Assembly: GCA_018883545.1 (NCBI GenBank)
Contig: JAHLEH010000008.1
Location: 44,930 to 108,929, forward strand
Length of the DNA: 64,000 nucleotides
Source of the DNA: Marixanthotalea marina
GTDB lineage: Bacteria; Bacteroidota; Bacteroidia; Flavobacteriales; Flavobacteriaceae
Reading direction: 5' to 3'
Positions 8,199-17,737 of this stretch are shown here, one piece after another. The translations under genes were made by a program, and so were the position numbers. The notes beneath the pieces were generated by a model. That model saw only the letters and a list, made by a program, of their open reading frames with translations, did not search any database and was not told the DNA's origin. How positions within the stretch are numbered: position 1 is the first letter of the stretch; every line of letters begins with the position of its first letter.

Positions 8199-9143
8199 TT
8201 ACACTAATCCCCGGCCAATTTTGTTTAGGTTCCCTGCTTCTTCATATTCCTTAACAAGCTTATCCAAAATGCCATTTATAAAAACACTGCTTTTGGGCGT
8301 AGAATACTCCTTGGCTATTTCAAGGTACTCGTTTATGGTTACCTTAACTGGAATGGAAGGGAAATTTTTTAGCTCGCAAATGGCCATTTGCAACAACACA
8401 TAATCTACGTTTGCTATTCTGTCTGCATCCCAATTCTGTGTTTTCTTTTCTACTTCATTATTTAAAACCGAACGGTTTAGCAATGTTTTTTTAAATAAGT
8501 CGACTGCAAACTGTTTATCGTCGGCATCCTTGTAAAGTTTTGGCGTAAAATAATTATCTGGCAACTGTGGCTTGGCCTTTCTTAACAGTTTTAATATTGT
8601 AGTATTTATGGTTGGTAGATCGTCTAACCAAGTAAGGTTTTTATCCTCTATATATTCATATAGTTTTTCGTTCGGTGCTATTACTTCCTTAAAAACATCT
8701 ACAACAAACAATTTGTCTTCTTTAAAATCGGACACCTTATTCTGCATATAAGCTTTGTACAAATCACTATTGGTAATAGCCTTAAAAATTATATCAACAT
8801 ATTCACTATCTAGTTCCCAATTGGTAATTTTATGAGCCTCTAACTGGTTCTTTAATTGCAGGTTATCCTTAATGGATAATAACAATTCGTTATTAACAAA
8901 TTTTCTATTGGGATTTTTATCTTCATGGGTTGCCAAATGCTTGTTTTGTTTTTTAAGCAAGTCGGCTTCAGCACGTTTCTGTACCTCTATCAGAAGCGAT
9001 AATATCAGCAAATACAAGTTATACATGTTTTCTATGCTGAAGAGCAAGAACTTTTGGTTGGGGCTAAAATCATCACTTTCACCACCTTTGAAGGCGTAAA
9101 TGGTTTGCATCACTTTTACTCGAATATGTCTTCTATTCAGCAT
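8199..9143 (-). CDS. nusB: Transcription antitermination protein NusB (long form)
   Basis: The 314-residue protein begins MLNRRHIRVKVMQTIYAF, typical of Bacteroidota NusB. Its C-terminal half carries the NusB core (NVDYVLLQMAICELKNFPSIPVKVTINEYLEIAKEYSTPKSSVFINGILD). E. coli NusB is about 139 residues; the long N-terminal extension is a phylum trait. NusB with NusE binds boxA RNA to support antitermination in rRNA operons. It is the first gene of its unit and is divergent from the ABC transporter gene. Confidence 0.93.
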   Translation of the reverse strand: MLNRRHIRVKVMQTIYAFKGGESDDFSPNQKFLLFSIENMYNLYLLILSLLIEVQKRAEADLLKKQNKHLATHEDKNPNRKFVNNELLLSIKDNLQLKNQLEAHKITNWELDSEYVDIIFKAITNSDLYKAYMQNKVSDFKEDKLFVVDVFKEVIAPNEKLYEYIEDKNLTWLDDLPTINTTILKLLRKAKPQLPDNYFTPKLYKDADDKQFAVDLFKKTLLNRSVLNNEVEKKTQNWDADRIANVDYVLLQMAICELKNFPSIPVKVTINEYLEIAKEYSTPKSSVFINGILDKLVKEYEEAGNLNKIGRGLV

Positions 9144-9317
9144 AAAACAAAGAACTTATAGTTAAAAAAGGTCGTGTCATTTATATCCTTTCAGACGGCA
9201 AAAATAATACTATTTTAAAAAAAACAACTTCTATTTTAGTTTTTATTGATATGGTACTTTAGGCTATATTTAACATTTTGCTTTCATGCCAGAAATGCAT
9301 TTATTGGTTTAAACGTG

Positions 9318-9325
9318 TATATTTG
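9318..9325 (+). promoter_or_regulatory. -7 box for the ABC transporter gene
   Basis: TATATTTG fits TAnnTTTG and lies 24 bp before the ATG at 9350. No good -33 TTG is present at the usual spacing. Because it lies inside the TTG-initiated extension of the frame, it supports the ATG at 9350 as the true start. Confidence 0.45.
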
Positions 9326-9349
9326 TTTCCCTATTTAGCAAGGCCATTA

Positions 9350-11116
9350 ATGAAAGAACTTAGGCAACTAGACAAATACCTTTACAAATACAAAACCTAT
9401 CTGTTAATTGGGGTTGTTATTACCATTGTAGCTAGAATTTTTCTATTATATACCCCTAGATATGTTAAACGTATTTTTGACATTATAGACAAATATAACA
9501 ACGAGAGCAATGCAGATATTCAAATCGTACAAGGCGAATTGCTTGAGGCCATTCTTTATATAATAGGGGCTGCTGTTATTGCAGGTATTCTCACATTTTT
9601 TATGCGACAAACTATTATTAATGTGTCTCGATATATAGAGTACGATTTAAAGAATGAAGTGTTTGACCACTATCAAAAACTTTCTTTAAATTTTTACAAG
9701 AAGAACCGAACAGGCGACCTGCTTAACCGAATTACAGAAGATGTAACGCGCGTACGCATGTATTTTGGCCCAGCCATTATGTACAGCATCAACACCATTA
9801 CACTTTTTGTGATTTCGTTAGCTTATATGTTTAACGAAGCCCCTACGCTTACGCTTTACACGATCGTGCCACTGCCTATCCTCTCGATAGCAATTTATAA
9901 ATTAAGTAAAGAAATTCATAAACGCAGTACCGTTGTACAAGAGTTTCTATCTAACCTATCATCGTATAGCCAAGAAACATTTAGTGGTATCTCGGTTATT
10001 AAAGCTTACGGTATTGAACCCCAAACCTCTGAAGGTTTTGACGAACTTTCAACTGAAAGCAAAAAAAAACAGATTCATTTAGCTAGCGTACAGGCATTGT
10101 TTTTCCCCATGATGATTTTACTTATAGGGGTTAGCAACCTATTGGTTATCTATATTGGTGGCACGCAATATGTAAGTGGAAAAATAGAAAGCATAGGTAC
10201 CATTGCAGAGTTTATAATTTACGTTAACATGCTTACTTGGCCAGTAGCCACTGTTGGCTGGGTAACTTCAATTGTGCAGCAGGCCGAAGCTTCCCAAAAG
10301 CGCATCAATGAGTTTTTAAACATTGAACCCGAAATTAGAAATACAGTTACTACGCCTAGTGAAATAAAAGGAAATATATCTTTTGAAAATGTTTTCTTTA
10401 CGTATGATGACACCAATATAGAAGCCTTAAAAGGCATTAGCTTTACCTTATCATCTGGTGAAACCCTTGCCATTTTAGGTAAAACAGGCTCTGGAAAATC
10501 AACTATCTTGGATTTAATTGGCAGATTATACGATATAGATAAAGGGAAAATATTAATCGACGGCACACCAATAAAACAACTAAACCTAGACGACCTTAGA
10601 AATAGTATTGGTTATGTTCCGCAAGATGCCTTTCTGTTTTCAGACACCATAAAAAACAACATTAAATTCGGTAAAGAAGATGCTACCGATGAAGAAGTTA
10701 TAGAAGCAGCAAAAAAAGCACACGTACACAAAAACATCGTGAAATTTGGACAAGGGTATGAAACCATTCTGGGAGAGCGCGGCATTACACTTTCTGGTGG
10801 ACAAAAACAACGTGTTTCTATAGCCAGAGCTATTATAAAAACACCTAAAATACTGTTGTTTGATGATTGTTTATCGGCCGTAGACACCGAAACTGAAGAA
10901 AAAATATTAAAAAACCTATACCAAGTAACATCCAACAAAACCACCGTTATTGTAAGCCATAGGGTTTCGTCGGTAAAAAATGCCGATAAAATAATTGTAT
11001 TGGATAATGGAAAAATTATTCAAGAAGGCACCCACGAAACACTTATAAACACCGATGGCTACTACAAACACCTTTACATAAAACAATTAAGCGAAAACAC
11101 AGATAAAGACTTATAA
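9350..11116 (+). CDS. ABC exporter, fused membrane and ATPase domains
   Basis: The frame stays open from a TTG at 9278, but the ATG at 9350 (MKELRQLDKYLYKYKTYL) is the better start and gives 588 residues. Six transmembrane helices fill about residues 15-310, and the nucleotide-binding domain follows. Walker A GKTGSGKST is near residue 378 and signature LSGGQKQR near 481. Walker B reads ILLFDDCLSAVD, with Asp in place of the usual catalytic Glu. It resembles the lipid A/multidrug exporter class (MsbA/BmrA-like). The Asp variant is known from the degenerate half of heterodimeric exporters. Substrate unknown; no partner half-transporter is adjacent. Confidence 0.9.
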   Translation: MKELRQLDKYLYKYKTYLLIGVVITIVARIFLLYTPRYVKRIFDIIDKYNNESNADIQIVQGELLEAILYIIGAAVIAGILTFFMRQTIINVSRYIEYDLKNEVFDHYQKLSLNFYKKNRTGDLLNRITEDVTRVRMYFGPAIMYSINTITLFVISLAYMFNEAPTLTLYTIVPLPILSIAIYKLSKEIHKRSTVVQEFLSNLSSYSQETFSGISVIKAYGIEPQTSEGFDELSTESKKKQIHLASVQALFFPMMILLIGVSNLLVIYIGGTQYVSGKIESIGTIAEFIIYVNMLTWPVATVGWVTSIVQQAEASQKRINEFLNIEPEIRNTVTTPSEIKGNISFENVFFTYDDTNIEALKGISFTLSSGETLAILGKTGSGKSTILDLIGRLYDIDKGKILIDGTPIKQLNLDDLRNSIGYVPQDAFLFSDTIKNNIKFGKEDATDEEVIEAAKKAHVHKNIVKFGQGYETILGERGITLSGGQKQRVSIARAIIKTPKILLFDDCLSAVDTETEEKILKNLYQVTSNKTTVIVSHRVSSVKNADKIIVLDNGKIIQEGTHETLINTDGYYKHLYIKQLSENTDKDL

Positions 11117-11262
11117 TTAGAGGAAAAATAAAAAAACTATTGCTGTAATATAATCAATTAATACTGTGATTCTTAAAAAGAAACCGTAAATTTTGTTGGT
11201 TAGTATATATTTTTTTTAGATTTTTGGTACTAATAATGATAATACGTTAATATTATATAACT

Positions 11263-11640
11263 ATGAATTCAAATGATATGATGGAGAAAGAGGAGATTTT
11301 TTCTAAAGTATTGAGAGCAGGAAGACGCACTTATTTTTTTGATGTTAGAGCTACTAAAGCCGATGATTATTACCTTACAATTACCGAAAGTAAAAAATTC
11401 ACTAATGACGATGGTTCTTTCCATTACAAAAAACACAAAATATATATTTACAAAGAAGACTTTTCTGAGTTTAAGGAAATCTTAGCAGAAATGACCGATT
11501 ACATTATTAGTGAAAAAGGTGACGAGGTTATTAGCGAGCGCCACCAAAAAGACTTCAAAAAAGAGTATGACGAAAAAACTTCCGATAATCAGGATAAATC
11601 TGTAGAAAGTTTTACCGATATAGATTTTGATGATATATAA
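11263..11640 (+). CDS. PUR-alpha-like DNA/RNA-binding protein (DUF3276)
   Basis: The 125-residue protein contains the PUR repeat signature of DUF3276: EEIFSKVLRAGRRTYFFDVR and DDYYLTITESKKF, then HKIYIYKEDFSEFKEIL. PUR domains bind purine-rich single-stranded nucleic acid, and bacterial members are small cytoplasmic proteins nearly universal in Bacteroidota. The tail is acidic and low complexity. It is transcribed alone and ends in a clear terminator. Confidence 0.9.
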   Translation: MNSNDMMEKEEIFSKVLRAGRRTYFFDVRATKADDYYLTITESKKFTNDDGSFHYKKHKIYIYKEDFSEFKEILAEMTDYIISEKGDEVISERHQKDFKKEYDEKTSDNQDKSVESFTDIDFDDI

Positions 11641-11663
11641 ATCATCCTAACAAAAAACTATTG

Positions 11664-11697
11664 AGCCGATATTAAAAGTATCGGCTTTTTTATTTTT
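11664..11697 (+). terminator. Rho-independent terminator
   Basis: The stem GCCGATA/TATCGGC (11665-11671 region with 11679-11685) is followed by a T-rich run. It lies 25 bp after the DUF3276 stop. Confidence 0.85.
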
Positions 11698-11699
11698 AA

Positions 11700-12035
11700 C
11701 TAACCTACCACACTACCATTTGGCACTCGATTTTCTGGGTTAAGCAACACCACATCTTTAGCTTTTACAGCTCCCACAACCAAGCATTCGCTCATAAATT
11801 TAGCTATCTGTTTCTTAGGAAAGTTAACCACAGCCACAATTTGCTTATTTAACAAATTTTCCTTATTATATAGTGTAGTTATTTGTGCAGAGGATTTTTT
11901 AATACCCAAATCACCAAAGTCGATAATTAATTGATACGCTGGGTTTCTCGCTTCAGGAAAGTCGTTGACTTCAATAATAGTTCCAATGCGCAAATCTACT
12001 TTCGAAAAATCCTCAAAGGTTATGGTATCATTCAT
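11700..12035 (-). CDS. csaA: CsaA-type tRNA-binding protein
   Basis: The 111-residue protein is a single OB-fold tRNA-binding domain: FEDFSKVDLRIGTIIEVNDFPEARNPAYQL, then QITTLYN, VVNFPKKQIAKFMSE and a closing PNG turn. CsaA in other bacteria is a dimeric tRNA-binding protein with proposed chaperone activity linked to secretion. The N-terminal residues and length agree with the family. It stands alone between convergent and divergent neighbours. Confidence 0.9.
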   Translation of the reverse strand: MNDTITFEDFSKVDLRIGTIIEVNDFPEARNPAYQLIIDFGDLGIKKSSAQITTLYNKENLLNKQIVAVVNFPKKQIAKFMSECLVVGAVKAKDVVLLNPENRVPNGSVVG

Positions 12036-12081
12036 TTTTCAAAAATATAAATATTCACGAACTTTGTAAAAAAACAACAAA

Positions 12082-12639
12082 ATGGCAAACACACCATCTA
12101 ACATGATAGCCCTAGGCACAAAGGCACCAGATTTCAAACTATTGGATACTGTTAGCAATAAAACTTTAAGTTTAGAAAAGCTAAAAGGCAAACAGGGTAC
12201 TGTTATTATGTTTATATGTAACCACTGCCCCTTTGTTAAACATGTAAACGACGAACTTGTAAAAGTTGCCAACGAGTATAACAAAAAAGGCATTGGGTTT
12301 ATTGCTATTTCCAGCAATGACGTTATAAATTATCCCCAGGACGGTCCTGGCAAAATGAAACTTAACGCTGAAGAAAACAAGTATCCGTTCCCTTATTTGT
12401 ACGATGATACCCAAGAAACAGCCAAGGCTTATGATGCCGCCTGCACACCGGACATTTACTTATACGACCGCAATTTAGAGCTCATATATCGTGGGCAACT
12501 AGATGATTCCAGGCCAGGAAACGGCATACCGGTTACAGGGAAAGATTTAAGGCATGCCCTAGATTGTTTGCTACAAAACAAAGAAAACACAGAACCACAA
12601 AAACCAAGTATTGGCTGTAATATTAAATGGAAAAGCTAA
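12082..12639 (+). CDS. Thioredoxin-fold (AhpC/TSA-like) protein
   Basis: The 185-residue protein is of redoxin type. APDFKLLDT opens the fold, and FICNHCPFVKHV carries a CxxC pair (Cys46 and Cys49). YDAACTPDIYLYD gives the cis-Pro region and LIYRGQLDDSRPGN a later strand. No signal peptide is visible, so it is cytoplasmic. It probably handles thiol or peroxide chemistry; the specific partner is unknown. Its stop overlaps the stop of the convergent acetyltransferase gene by 4 bp. Confidence 0.85.
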   Translation: MANTPSNMIALGTKAPDFKLLDTVSNKTLSLEKLKGKQGTVIMFICNHCPFVKHVNDELVKVANEYNKKGIGFIAISSNDVINYPQDGPGKMKLNAEENKYPFPYLYDDTQETAKAYDAACTPDIYLYDRNLELIYRGQLDDSRPGNGIPVTGKDLRHALDCLLQNKENTEPQKPSIGCNIKWKS

Positions 12640-13121
12640 TCTAAAATAAGCTCCCAAAAGCCAACATCCAACCATTTATTAAACTTAAAACCCACTTCCT
12701 TAAAATGGGCAACTTGCTTAAATCCTAATTTTTCGTGAAGCTTTACACTAGCCTCATTGGGCAATGTGAGTCCACCAATAGCCACATGGTATTTCTGAGC
12801 TTTTAAAAGATTTAAAAGTGCCGAATAAAGTTTGGTCCCTATTTGTTTTCCTTGGGCTTCTTTAGCTAAATAAATAGTGGTTTCTACCGAATTTTTATAA
12901 GCTGGCTTTTGCCTAAACATATTGGCGTAGGCATAACCTAAAATTTTACTATTCTCTTGGTAAACAATAAAGGGATAGCGTGAAGATACATCAACAATGC
13001 GCGTTTTAAAATCGGCTTCGCTAAAAGGAACTTCATCAAAAGTTACTACAGAATTCAACACATAATAATTATAAATGTCAACTATTTGCTTGGCATCTGT
13101 AATTTTTGCATTCCTAATCAT
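12636..13121 (-). CDS. GNAT family N-acetyltransferase
   Basis: The 161-residue protein fits the phosphinothricin/methionine-sulfoximine acetyltransferase-like branch. MIRNAKITDAKQIVDIYNYY begins the fold, and AKEAQGKQIGTKLYSALL forms the acetyl-CoA pyrophosphate loop (Q/R-x-x-G-x-G/T). NEASVKLHEKLGF is the typical late motif. The substrate is not predictable from sequence. The upstream DinB-type gene ends directly before its ATG. Confidence 0.88.
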   Translation of the reverse strand: MIRNAKITDAKQIVDIYNYYVLNSVVTFDEVPFSEADFKTRIVDVSSRYPFIVYQENSKILGYAYANMFRQKPAYKNSVETTIYLAKEAQGKQIGTKLYSALLNLLKAQKYHVAIGGLTLPNEASVKLHEKLGFKQVAHFKEVGFKFNKWLDVGFWELILD

Positions 13122-13667
13122 TTATAACCAGTTGTTGCGTTTCAACAGATTTTCTATGTGGGCATAGTGGTGGTTGCAGTGCCAAGCATAAAGCGCCATG
13201 TTCATTTTTAAAGAGATTTCCTTATGATTTTCTGGATGAATGAACGATTTATTCAAATCATCAGCATTCAATCTTTTTAATAGATACACCAATTTAAAAT
13301 GAATGGCTTTTAAGTGGTTTAATGATATGTCTATGGGCGCCGATTTAGAATCTACCAGTTCTGCCCACCTTTCTTCACGATACGCTTTAATAACGGGTTT
13401 ATTTTCTGTTAAAGCCCATTTAAAACGCGTATAGCTATGATGATGACTATCAGACACATGATGAACGGTTTGCCTAATGGTCCAGCCATCTGGCCGGTAA
13501 ACAGTATCTAATTGTGTATCAGATAAGTTTTTAACCAAGTTTTCCAAACGCTCTGGAAACTTTTCCAAGGTAGCAATCCATTGTTGGATATCGTCATTAG
13601 ATATTTTCGTTGGAAAAACAAATTTCCCTATGGGATATTTCAGTATCTCTAATGCTTCTGGTGTCAT
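13122..13667 (-). CDS. DinB/YfiT-type metal-dependent protein
   Basis: The 181-residue protein belongs to the DinB four-helix superfamily, closest in appearance to YfiT (BstA-like). The metal-site histidines sit in QTVHHVSDSHHHSYTRFK and in YAWHCNHHYAHIENL. Family members bind Zn or Ni and act as thiol transferases or hydrolases on small molecules. Whether this organism makes bacillithiol cannot be judged here. It forms a two-gene unit with the downstream acetyltransferase. Confidence 0.85.
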   Translation of the reverse strand: MTPEALEILKYPIGKFVFPTKISNDDIQQWIATLEKFPERLENLVKNLSDTQLDTVYRPDGWTIRQTVHHVSDSHHHSYTRFKWALTENKPVIKAYREERWAELVDSKSAPIDISLNHLKAIHFKLVYLLKRLNADDLNKSFIHPENHKEISLKMNMALYAWHCNHHYAHIENLLKRNNWL

Positions 13668-13682
13668 AATACAAATATATAA

Positions 13683-14105
13683 CTATTCTATCTCTGTCAT
13701 ATTATTTTTAACCCAATTAACTGCCTCAAAAACTGTATTAAACCGTTTAATTTTTTTGCTGAAAAATAGATTTTCAACCATGTAATTCATAACCCCTAAT
13801 TTCCCTTGAGATACAATGCAGTAAGCCTTGAGCGTATATGCCCTTTTAAAAAATTTTATCCAATCTGCCGCAACCACCGAATAAGCATTAATACGGTTTG
13901 ATATATAAACCAAATCCCTACCATCTGTTTTTAAAAATGCAACCACATCCTCTACAATTACTTTTCCATGGTCTTCCCAATTAAAAGTCACGCCTTCTTT
14001 TATTTCAGAAACCAGATAGCCTTTAAAAATAAAAATATCTCCAAATGGATAATTCAACTCCTTAACCACTTCTGGGTACAAATCTGTCTGTTTAATACTT
14101 AGCAT
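13683..14105 (-). CDS. SpoIIAA/STAS-like small protein, function unknown
   Basis: The 140-residue protein has no signal peptide. Alternating strands and amphipathic helices (DIFIFKGYLVSEI, GRDLVYISNRINAYSV, AYCIVSQGKLGVMNYMVE, FNTVFEAVNWVKNNM) resemble the SpoIIAA-like STAS fold seen in many flavobacterial hypotheticals. This is a shape-based guess; no catalytic motif is visible. It lies upstream of and in the same direction as the DinB gene, with a 15-bp gap. Confidence 0.7.
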   Translation of the reverse strand: MLSIKQTDLYPEVVKELNYPFGDIFIFKGYLVSEIKEGVTFNWEDHGKVIVEDVVAFLKTDGRDLVYISNRINAYSVVAADWIKFFKRAYTLKAYCIVSQGKLGVMNYMVENLFFSKKIKRFNTVFEAVNWVKNNMTEIE

Positions 14106-14180
14106 ACATTAAATGTATTTTTTTCGTACAAGAAATACAAAAATATATTCACCAAAACATCAAATTTTTGTCCAATCCAA

Positions 14181-14240
14181 AATACTTACATAAAAAAAGA
14201 GGCGCCCAGAAAAAGGCACCTCTTTTTTTATGTAAGTATT
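14181..14240 (-). terminator. Long bidirectional terminator hairpin
   Basis: A 26-bp stem with a single mismatch (14181-14206 against 14215-14240) has an 8-base loop, with A/T-runs placed so that it can work in either direction. It lies 3 bp beyond the immunophilin stop. Confidence 0.92.
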
Positions 14241-14242
14241 AG

Positions 14243-15175
14243 TTATTTCACATCCATTAATTCAACATCAAAAATCAAGGTGGCATTTGGCGGAATAACA
14301 CCACCGGCACCAGCACTTCCGTAACCTAAATGACTAGGAATTACCAAACGTGCCTTGTCGCCTACCTTCAATAATCCAATACCTTCATCCCAACCTGGAA
14401 TAACCTGACCAACGCCTATGGCAAAATCGATAGGTTGATTGCGTTTGTATGAAGAATCGAATACCGTTCCATCGGTCAGCATCCCTTTGTAGTGTACCGA
14501 AACCGTGTTTCCTTTTTCAGCTTTTTTACCATTTCCTTTTTGAAGTATCTGGTAACGCAAACCGCTATTGGTTTTTTCGAAACCAGAGGCTATTTTTTCC
14601 ATTTCTGCTTCGGCTTTTGCTTTTTCTTCCGCCAGTCTTTTTTCCCTTGCACCTTCAAAAGTTCTAAAAGCTTCTACTGCGTTAAAGGCTTCAGCTTCAT
14701 CACCTACCCTTACAATTTCAAGACTTTCAATAACATCGCCTTGAGCAATGGCATCAACAACATCTTGACCAGACTGTACTTTACCAAAAACAGTATGTTT
14801 ACCATCTAACCAAGCTGTTTCTGTATGTGTAATAAAAAATTGGCTACCGTTAGTGCCTGGCCCAGCATTGGCCATAGACAATACACCAGGCCCATCGTGT
14901 TTTAAATCGGGGTGGAACTCATCATCAAATTTATAGCCCGGACCACCAATTCCGGAACCTTGCGGACATCCTCCTTGAATCATAAAATCTGGAATAACCC
15001 TGTGGAATTTCAATCCGTTATAATACGGTTTTCCTTGTGGTTTAGCCGAGTTTTCTAAATTACCCTCTGCCAAGGCTACAAAGTTACCAACCGTTCCTGG
15101 TGTTTTTTTAAATTCTAAGGCCACCAAAATTTCGCCTTTTGTTGTATTGAATTTTGCGTATAATCCGTCTTGCAT
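14243..15175 (-). CDS. Dual immunophilin: cyclophilin-FKBP fusion peptidyl-prolyl isomerase
   Basis: One 310-residue protein carries two unrelated prolyl-isomerase folds. Residues about 5-160 are a cyclophilin ([37 protein letters not shown]). A charged helical linker (about 170-200, Glu/Lys/Ala-rich) leads to an FKBP domain at about 205-310 ([56 protein letters not shown]). No signal peptide is present, so it should act in the cytoplasm as a folding helper. The order is cyclophilin first. It is transcribed alone, with a -7 box upstream and a strong terminator downstream. Confidence 0.95.
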   Translation of the reverse strand: MQDGLYAKFNTTKGEILVALEFKKTPGTVGNFVALAEGNLENSAKPQGKPYYNGLKFHRVIPDFMIQGGCPQGSGIGGPGYKFDDEFHPDLKHDGPGVLSMANAGPGTNGSQFFITHTETAWLDGKHTVFGKVQSGQDVVDAIAQGDVIESLEIVRVGDEAEAFNAVEAFRTFEGAREKRLAEEKAKAEAEMEKIASGFEKTNSGLRYQILQKGNGKKAEKGNTVSVHYKGMLTDGTVFDSSYKRNQPIDFAIGVGQVIPGWDEGIGLLKVGDKARLVIPSHLGYGSAGAGGVIPPNATLIFDVELMDVK

Positions 15176-15198
15176 GACATTCTTTTTTTAATGAAGTG

Positions 15199-15206
15199 CA
15201 AAGATA
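15199..15206 (-). promoter_or_regulatory. -7 box for the immunophilin gene
   Basis: On the minus strand this reads TATCTTTG, a match to TAnnTTTG, and lies 23 bp before the start codon. The -33 element is not obvious. Confidence 0.5.
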
Positions 15207-15211
15207 ACAAG

Positions 15212-15240
15212 GATTTACGATTTAAGATTTAAGATTTAAG
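15212..15240. repeat. Heptanucleotide tandem repeat (GATTTAA type, x4)
   Basis: There are four head-to-tail copies of GATTTAA, the first reading GATTTAC, directly upstream of the immunophilin -7 box. Confidence 0.9.
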
Positions 15241-15339
15241 GTTTTTTGGAAGAAGTCTCAAAAGCTTCATAGTTACAAAGCAACAAAGATTTTCACTTTG
15301 AAGCTTTGCCTCTTAGCTACTCAAAATTTTTAACTTTAA

Positions 15340-17541
15340 TTAGTTGGCCACTTCACTAATGAATTTAATACGATACAGACGCAGTTCTTCATCATCATAT
15401 TCACCATCAAATTCGTTAATGGCTAAATCGATACTGTCAGACGTGCAATCCATAAAATAATCGTGTATTTCCTCTTGTTGGTCTTCATCTAAAATATCGT
15501 CAATCCAATAATTGATATTCAATTTTGTACCAGAATACACAATGGCTTCCATTTCTTTTATGAATTCAGCCATAGAAAGTCCTTTAGCAGAAGCAATATC
15601 ATCCAAAGGTAATTTTCTATCAATATTTTGTATGATGTACAATTTATTTGCGGAATTACTTCCTGTGGATTTTACCACCAAATCATCTGGCCGTAGAATA
15701 TCGTTCTCTTCAACGTATTTAGCTATGAGTTCCACAAAATCCTTTCCGTATTTTTTGGCTTTCCCGTCACCAACGCCATGCACATTGGAAAGCTCGGCCA
15801 ATGTTATGGGGTATTTTAAGGCCATATCTTCCAAAGAAGGATCCTGGAAAATAACAAAAGGCGGAACACCCAGTTTTTTGGCATTTTTCTTTCGTAAGTC
15901 TTTAAGCAAGGCCATTAAGGCTTCATCTGCCGAACCAGCACTTGCTTTCGCAGAAGTTACAATACTACCATCGTCCTCTGAATCGAACACGTGGTCTTCG
16001 GTCATCATAAACGATTCAGGCTTATTAATGAATGCCTTACCGCTTTCATTTAATTTGATAACACCATAAGTTTCAATATCTTTCTTTAAGTAACCTGCCA
16101 CCAATAACTGCCTTAATAAGGCCATCCAATATTTGTTGTCTTGATGACTGCCTTTTCCAAAAAAGGGCTGCTCATCGGTTTTATGCGATTTTATCAAGGC
16201 ATTGTTCTTACCAACAACGACGTTCACCAAATCTTTGGATTTGTATTTTTCGTTGGTTTTTTCAATAATTTCCAAGAGAAACTTGGCATCGTCTTTAGCT
16301 TCATGTTGCTTTTTAGGATGCCGTACATTATCGTCCATATCACCGCCTTCCCCAGTCTCATTATCAAATTCTTCCCCAAAATAATGAAGTATAAATTTTC
16401 TTCTGGAAATGGACGTTTCGGCAAAGGCCACAACTTCTTGTAACAAAGCATGACCAATTTCCTGTTCGGCCACAGGTTTACCAGACATAAATTTTTCTAA
16501 TTTCTCTATGTCTTTATAAGAATAATACGCCAAACAATGACCTTCGCCGCCATCGCGACCGGCTCTACCCGTTTCCTGATAATAGCTTTCTATACTTTTT
16601 GGAATGTCATGATGGATAACAAAACGGACATCGGGTTTGTCTATACCCATACCAAAAGCAATGGTAGCCACCACCACATCAACATCTTCCATTAAGAATT
16701 TATCTTGGTGACTTGATCTGGTTTTGGCATCCAATCCGGCGTGATAGGGTACCGCCTTAATACCATTTACCTGTAGTACTTGCGCCAATTCTTCCACGCG
16801 CTTTCTGCTTAAACAGTAAACAATACCTGATTTACCTGAATTTTGCTTAATAAAACGGATAATATCGGCATCTACATTTTTTGTCTTCGGTCTTATCTCA
16901 TAATATAGGTTAGGCCTGTTAAAAGATGCTTTAAACACTTTAGCATTTGGTATTCCTAAATTTTTCAGAACATCTTCTTGCACTTTAGGCGTGGCCGTAG
17001 CTGTTAGCGCTATAATGGGAATGTTATCACCTATTCTGCCTATAATTTGTCTTAGGTTTCTGTATTCGGGTCTAAAGTCATGTCCCCATTCACTAATACA
17101 ATGGGCTTCATCTATGGCCATAAAAGAAATTTTAACCGAGCGTAAAAAATCTACATACTCTTCTTTAGTTAATGATTCTGGCGCCACATACAAAAGTTTG
17201 GTAACGCCATTTATCATATCCTCCTTTACACGCTTTACCTCCGTTTTGTTTAACGATGAATTTAAAACATGCGCTATGCCTTCTTCATTGGAAATACCCC
17301 TTATGGCATCTACCTGATTTTTCATCAATGCAATTAAAGGCGATACCACAATAGCCGTACCTTCTTGCATAAGGGCAGGCAATTGATAACATAGTGACTT
17401 ACCGCCCCCTGTTGGCATAATAACAAACGTATTGTTACCAGATAATATACTTTCTACAACGGCTTCCTGAAGACCTTTAAATTTACCAAAGCCAAAATAT
17501 TTTTTTAATGCAGACTGTAACTCTATTTTAGATGTAGACAT
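15340..17541 (-). CDS. recQ: ATP-dependent DNA helicase RecQ
   Basis: The 733-residue 3'-5' helicase acts in recombination and replication-fork repair. Walker [16 protein letters not shown] is near residues 42-56 and the DEAH box [19 protein letters not shown] near 138-156. Helicase C motifs include [14 protein letters not shown] and [11 protein letters not shown]. The RQC zinc region is modified and an HRDC domain begins near 535 ([19 protein letters not shown]). The protein is about 120 residues longer than E. coli RecQ, with an acidic C-terminal extension usual in Bacteroidota. It is divergent from kdsD. Confidence 0.95.
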   Translation of the reverse strand: MSTSKIELQSALKKYFGFGKFKGLQEAVVESILSGNNTFVIMPTGGGKSLCYQLPALMQEGTAIVVSPLIALMKNQVDAIRGISNEEGIAHVLNSSLNKTEVKRVKEDMINGVTKLLYVAPESLTKEEYVDFLRSVKISFMAIDEAHCISEWGHDFRPEYRNLRQIIGRIGDNIPIIALTATATPKVQEDVLKNLGIPNAKVFKASFNRPNLYYEIRPKTKNVDADIIRFIKQNSGKSGIVYCLSRKRVEELAQVLQVNGIKAVPYHAGLDAKTRSSHQDKFLMEDVDVVVATIAFGMGIDKPDVRFVIHHDIPKSIESYYQETGRAGRDGGEGHCLAYYSYKDIEKLEKFMSGKPVAEQEIGHALLQEVVAFAETSISRRKFILHYFGEEFDNETGEGGDMDDNVRHPKKQHEAKDDAKFLLEIIEKTNEKYKSKDLVNVVVGKNNALIKSHKTDEQPFFGKGSHQDNKYWMALLRQLLVAGYLKKDIETYGVIKLNESGKAFINKPESFMMTEDHVFDSEDDGSIVTSAKASAGSADEALMALLKDLRKKNAKKLGVPPFVIFQDPSLEDMALKYPITLAELSNVHGVGDGKAKKYGKDFVELIAKYVEENDILRPDDLVVKSTGSNSANKLYIIQNIDRKLPLDDIASAKGLSMAEFIKEMEAIVYSGTKLNINYWIDDILDEDQQEEIHDYFMDCTSDSIDLAINEFDGEYDDEELRLYRIKFISEVAN

Positions 17542-17611
17542 TTAGAAAATAAAACTTAATTTAAATATGAAAAAATCAATATTTAATAACTAATAATTAA
17601 TTTTAGTTGTG

Positions 17612-17645
17612 TTTTGAGAGAACCCTCTTTTTTTCGTTAGTTTTG
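17612..17645 (+). promoter_or_regulatory. Promoter of the kdsD-tatC unit
   Basis: TTTTG (17612-17616) is separated by 21 bp from TAGTTTTG (17638-17645). It matches the Bacteroidota promoter form and leaves a leader of about 85 bases before kdsD. Confidence 0.6.
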
Positions 17646-17737
17646 TAACCAAAATCAAATTTATAATAAAAAGCTATTCTGATTAACATTAAAGATAACA
17701 AAATCTTTAAAAGCATCAATCAAAAAAAGAATAAATT

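Noticed and set aside
9278..9349. N-terminal extension of the ABC exporter from TTG
   Set aside because: The extension contains a -7 promoter box and no homologous-looking residues; ATG at 9350 gives the normal family start.
16991..17317. Plus-strand frames of 60-185 codons across recQ
   Set aside because: They are shadows of a well-supported 733-codon gene; their translations lack any known motif.
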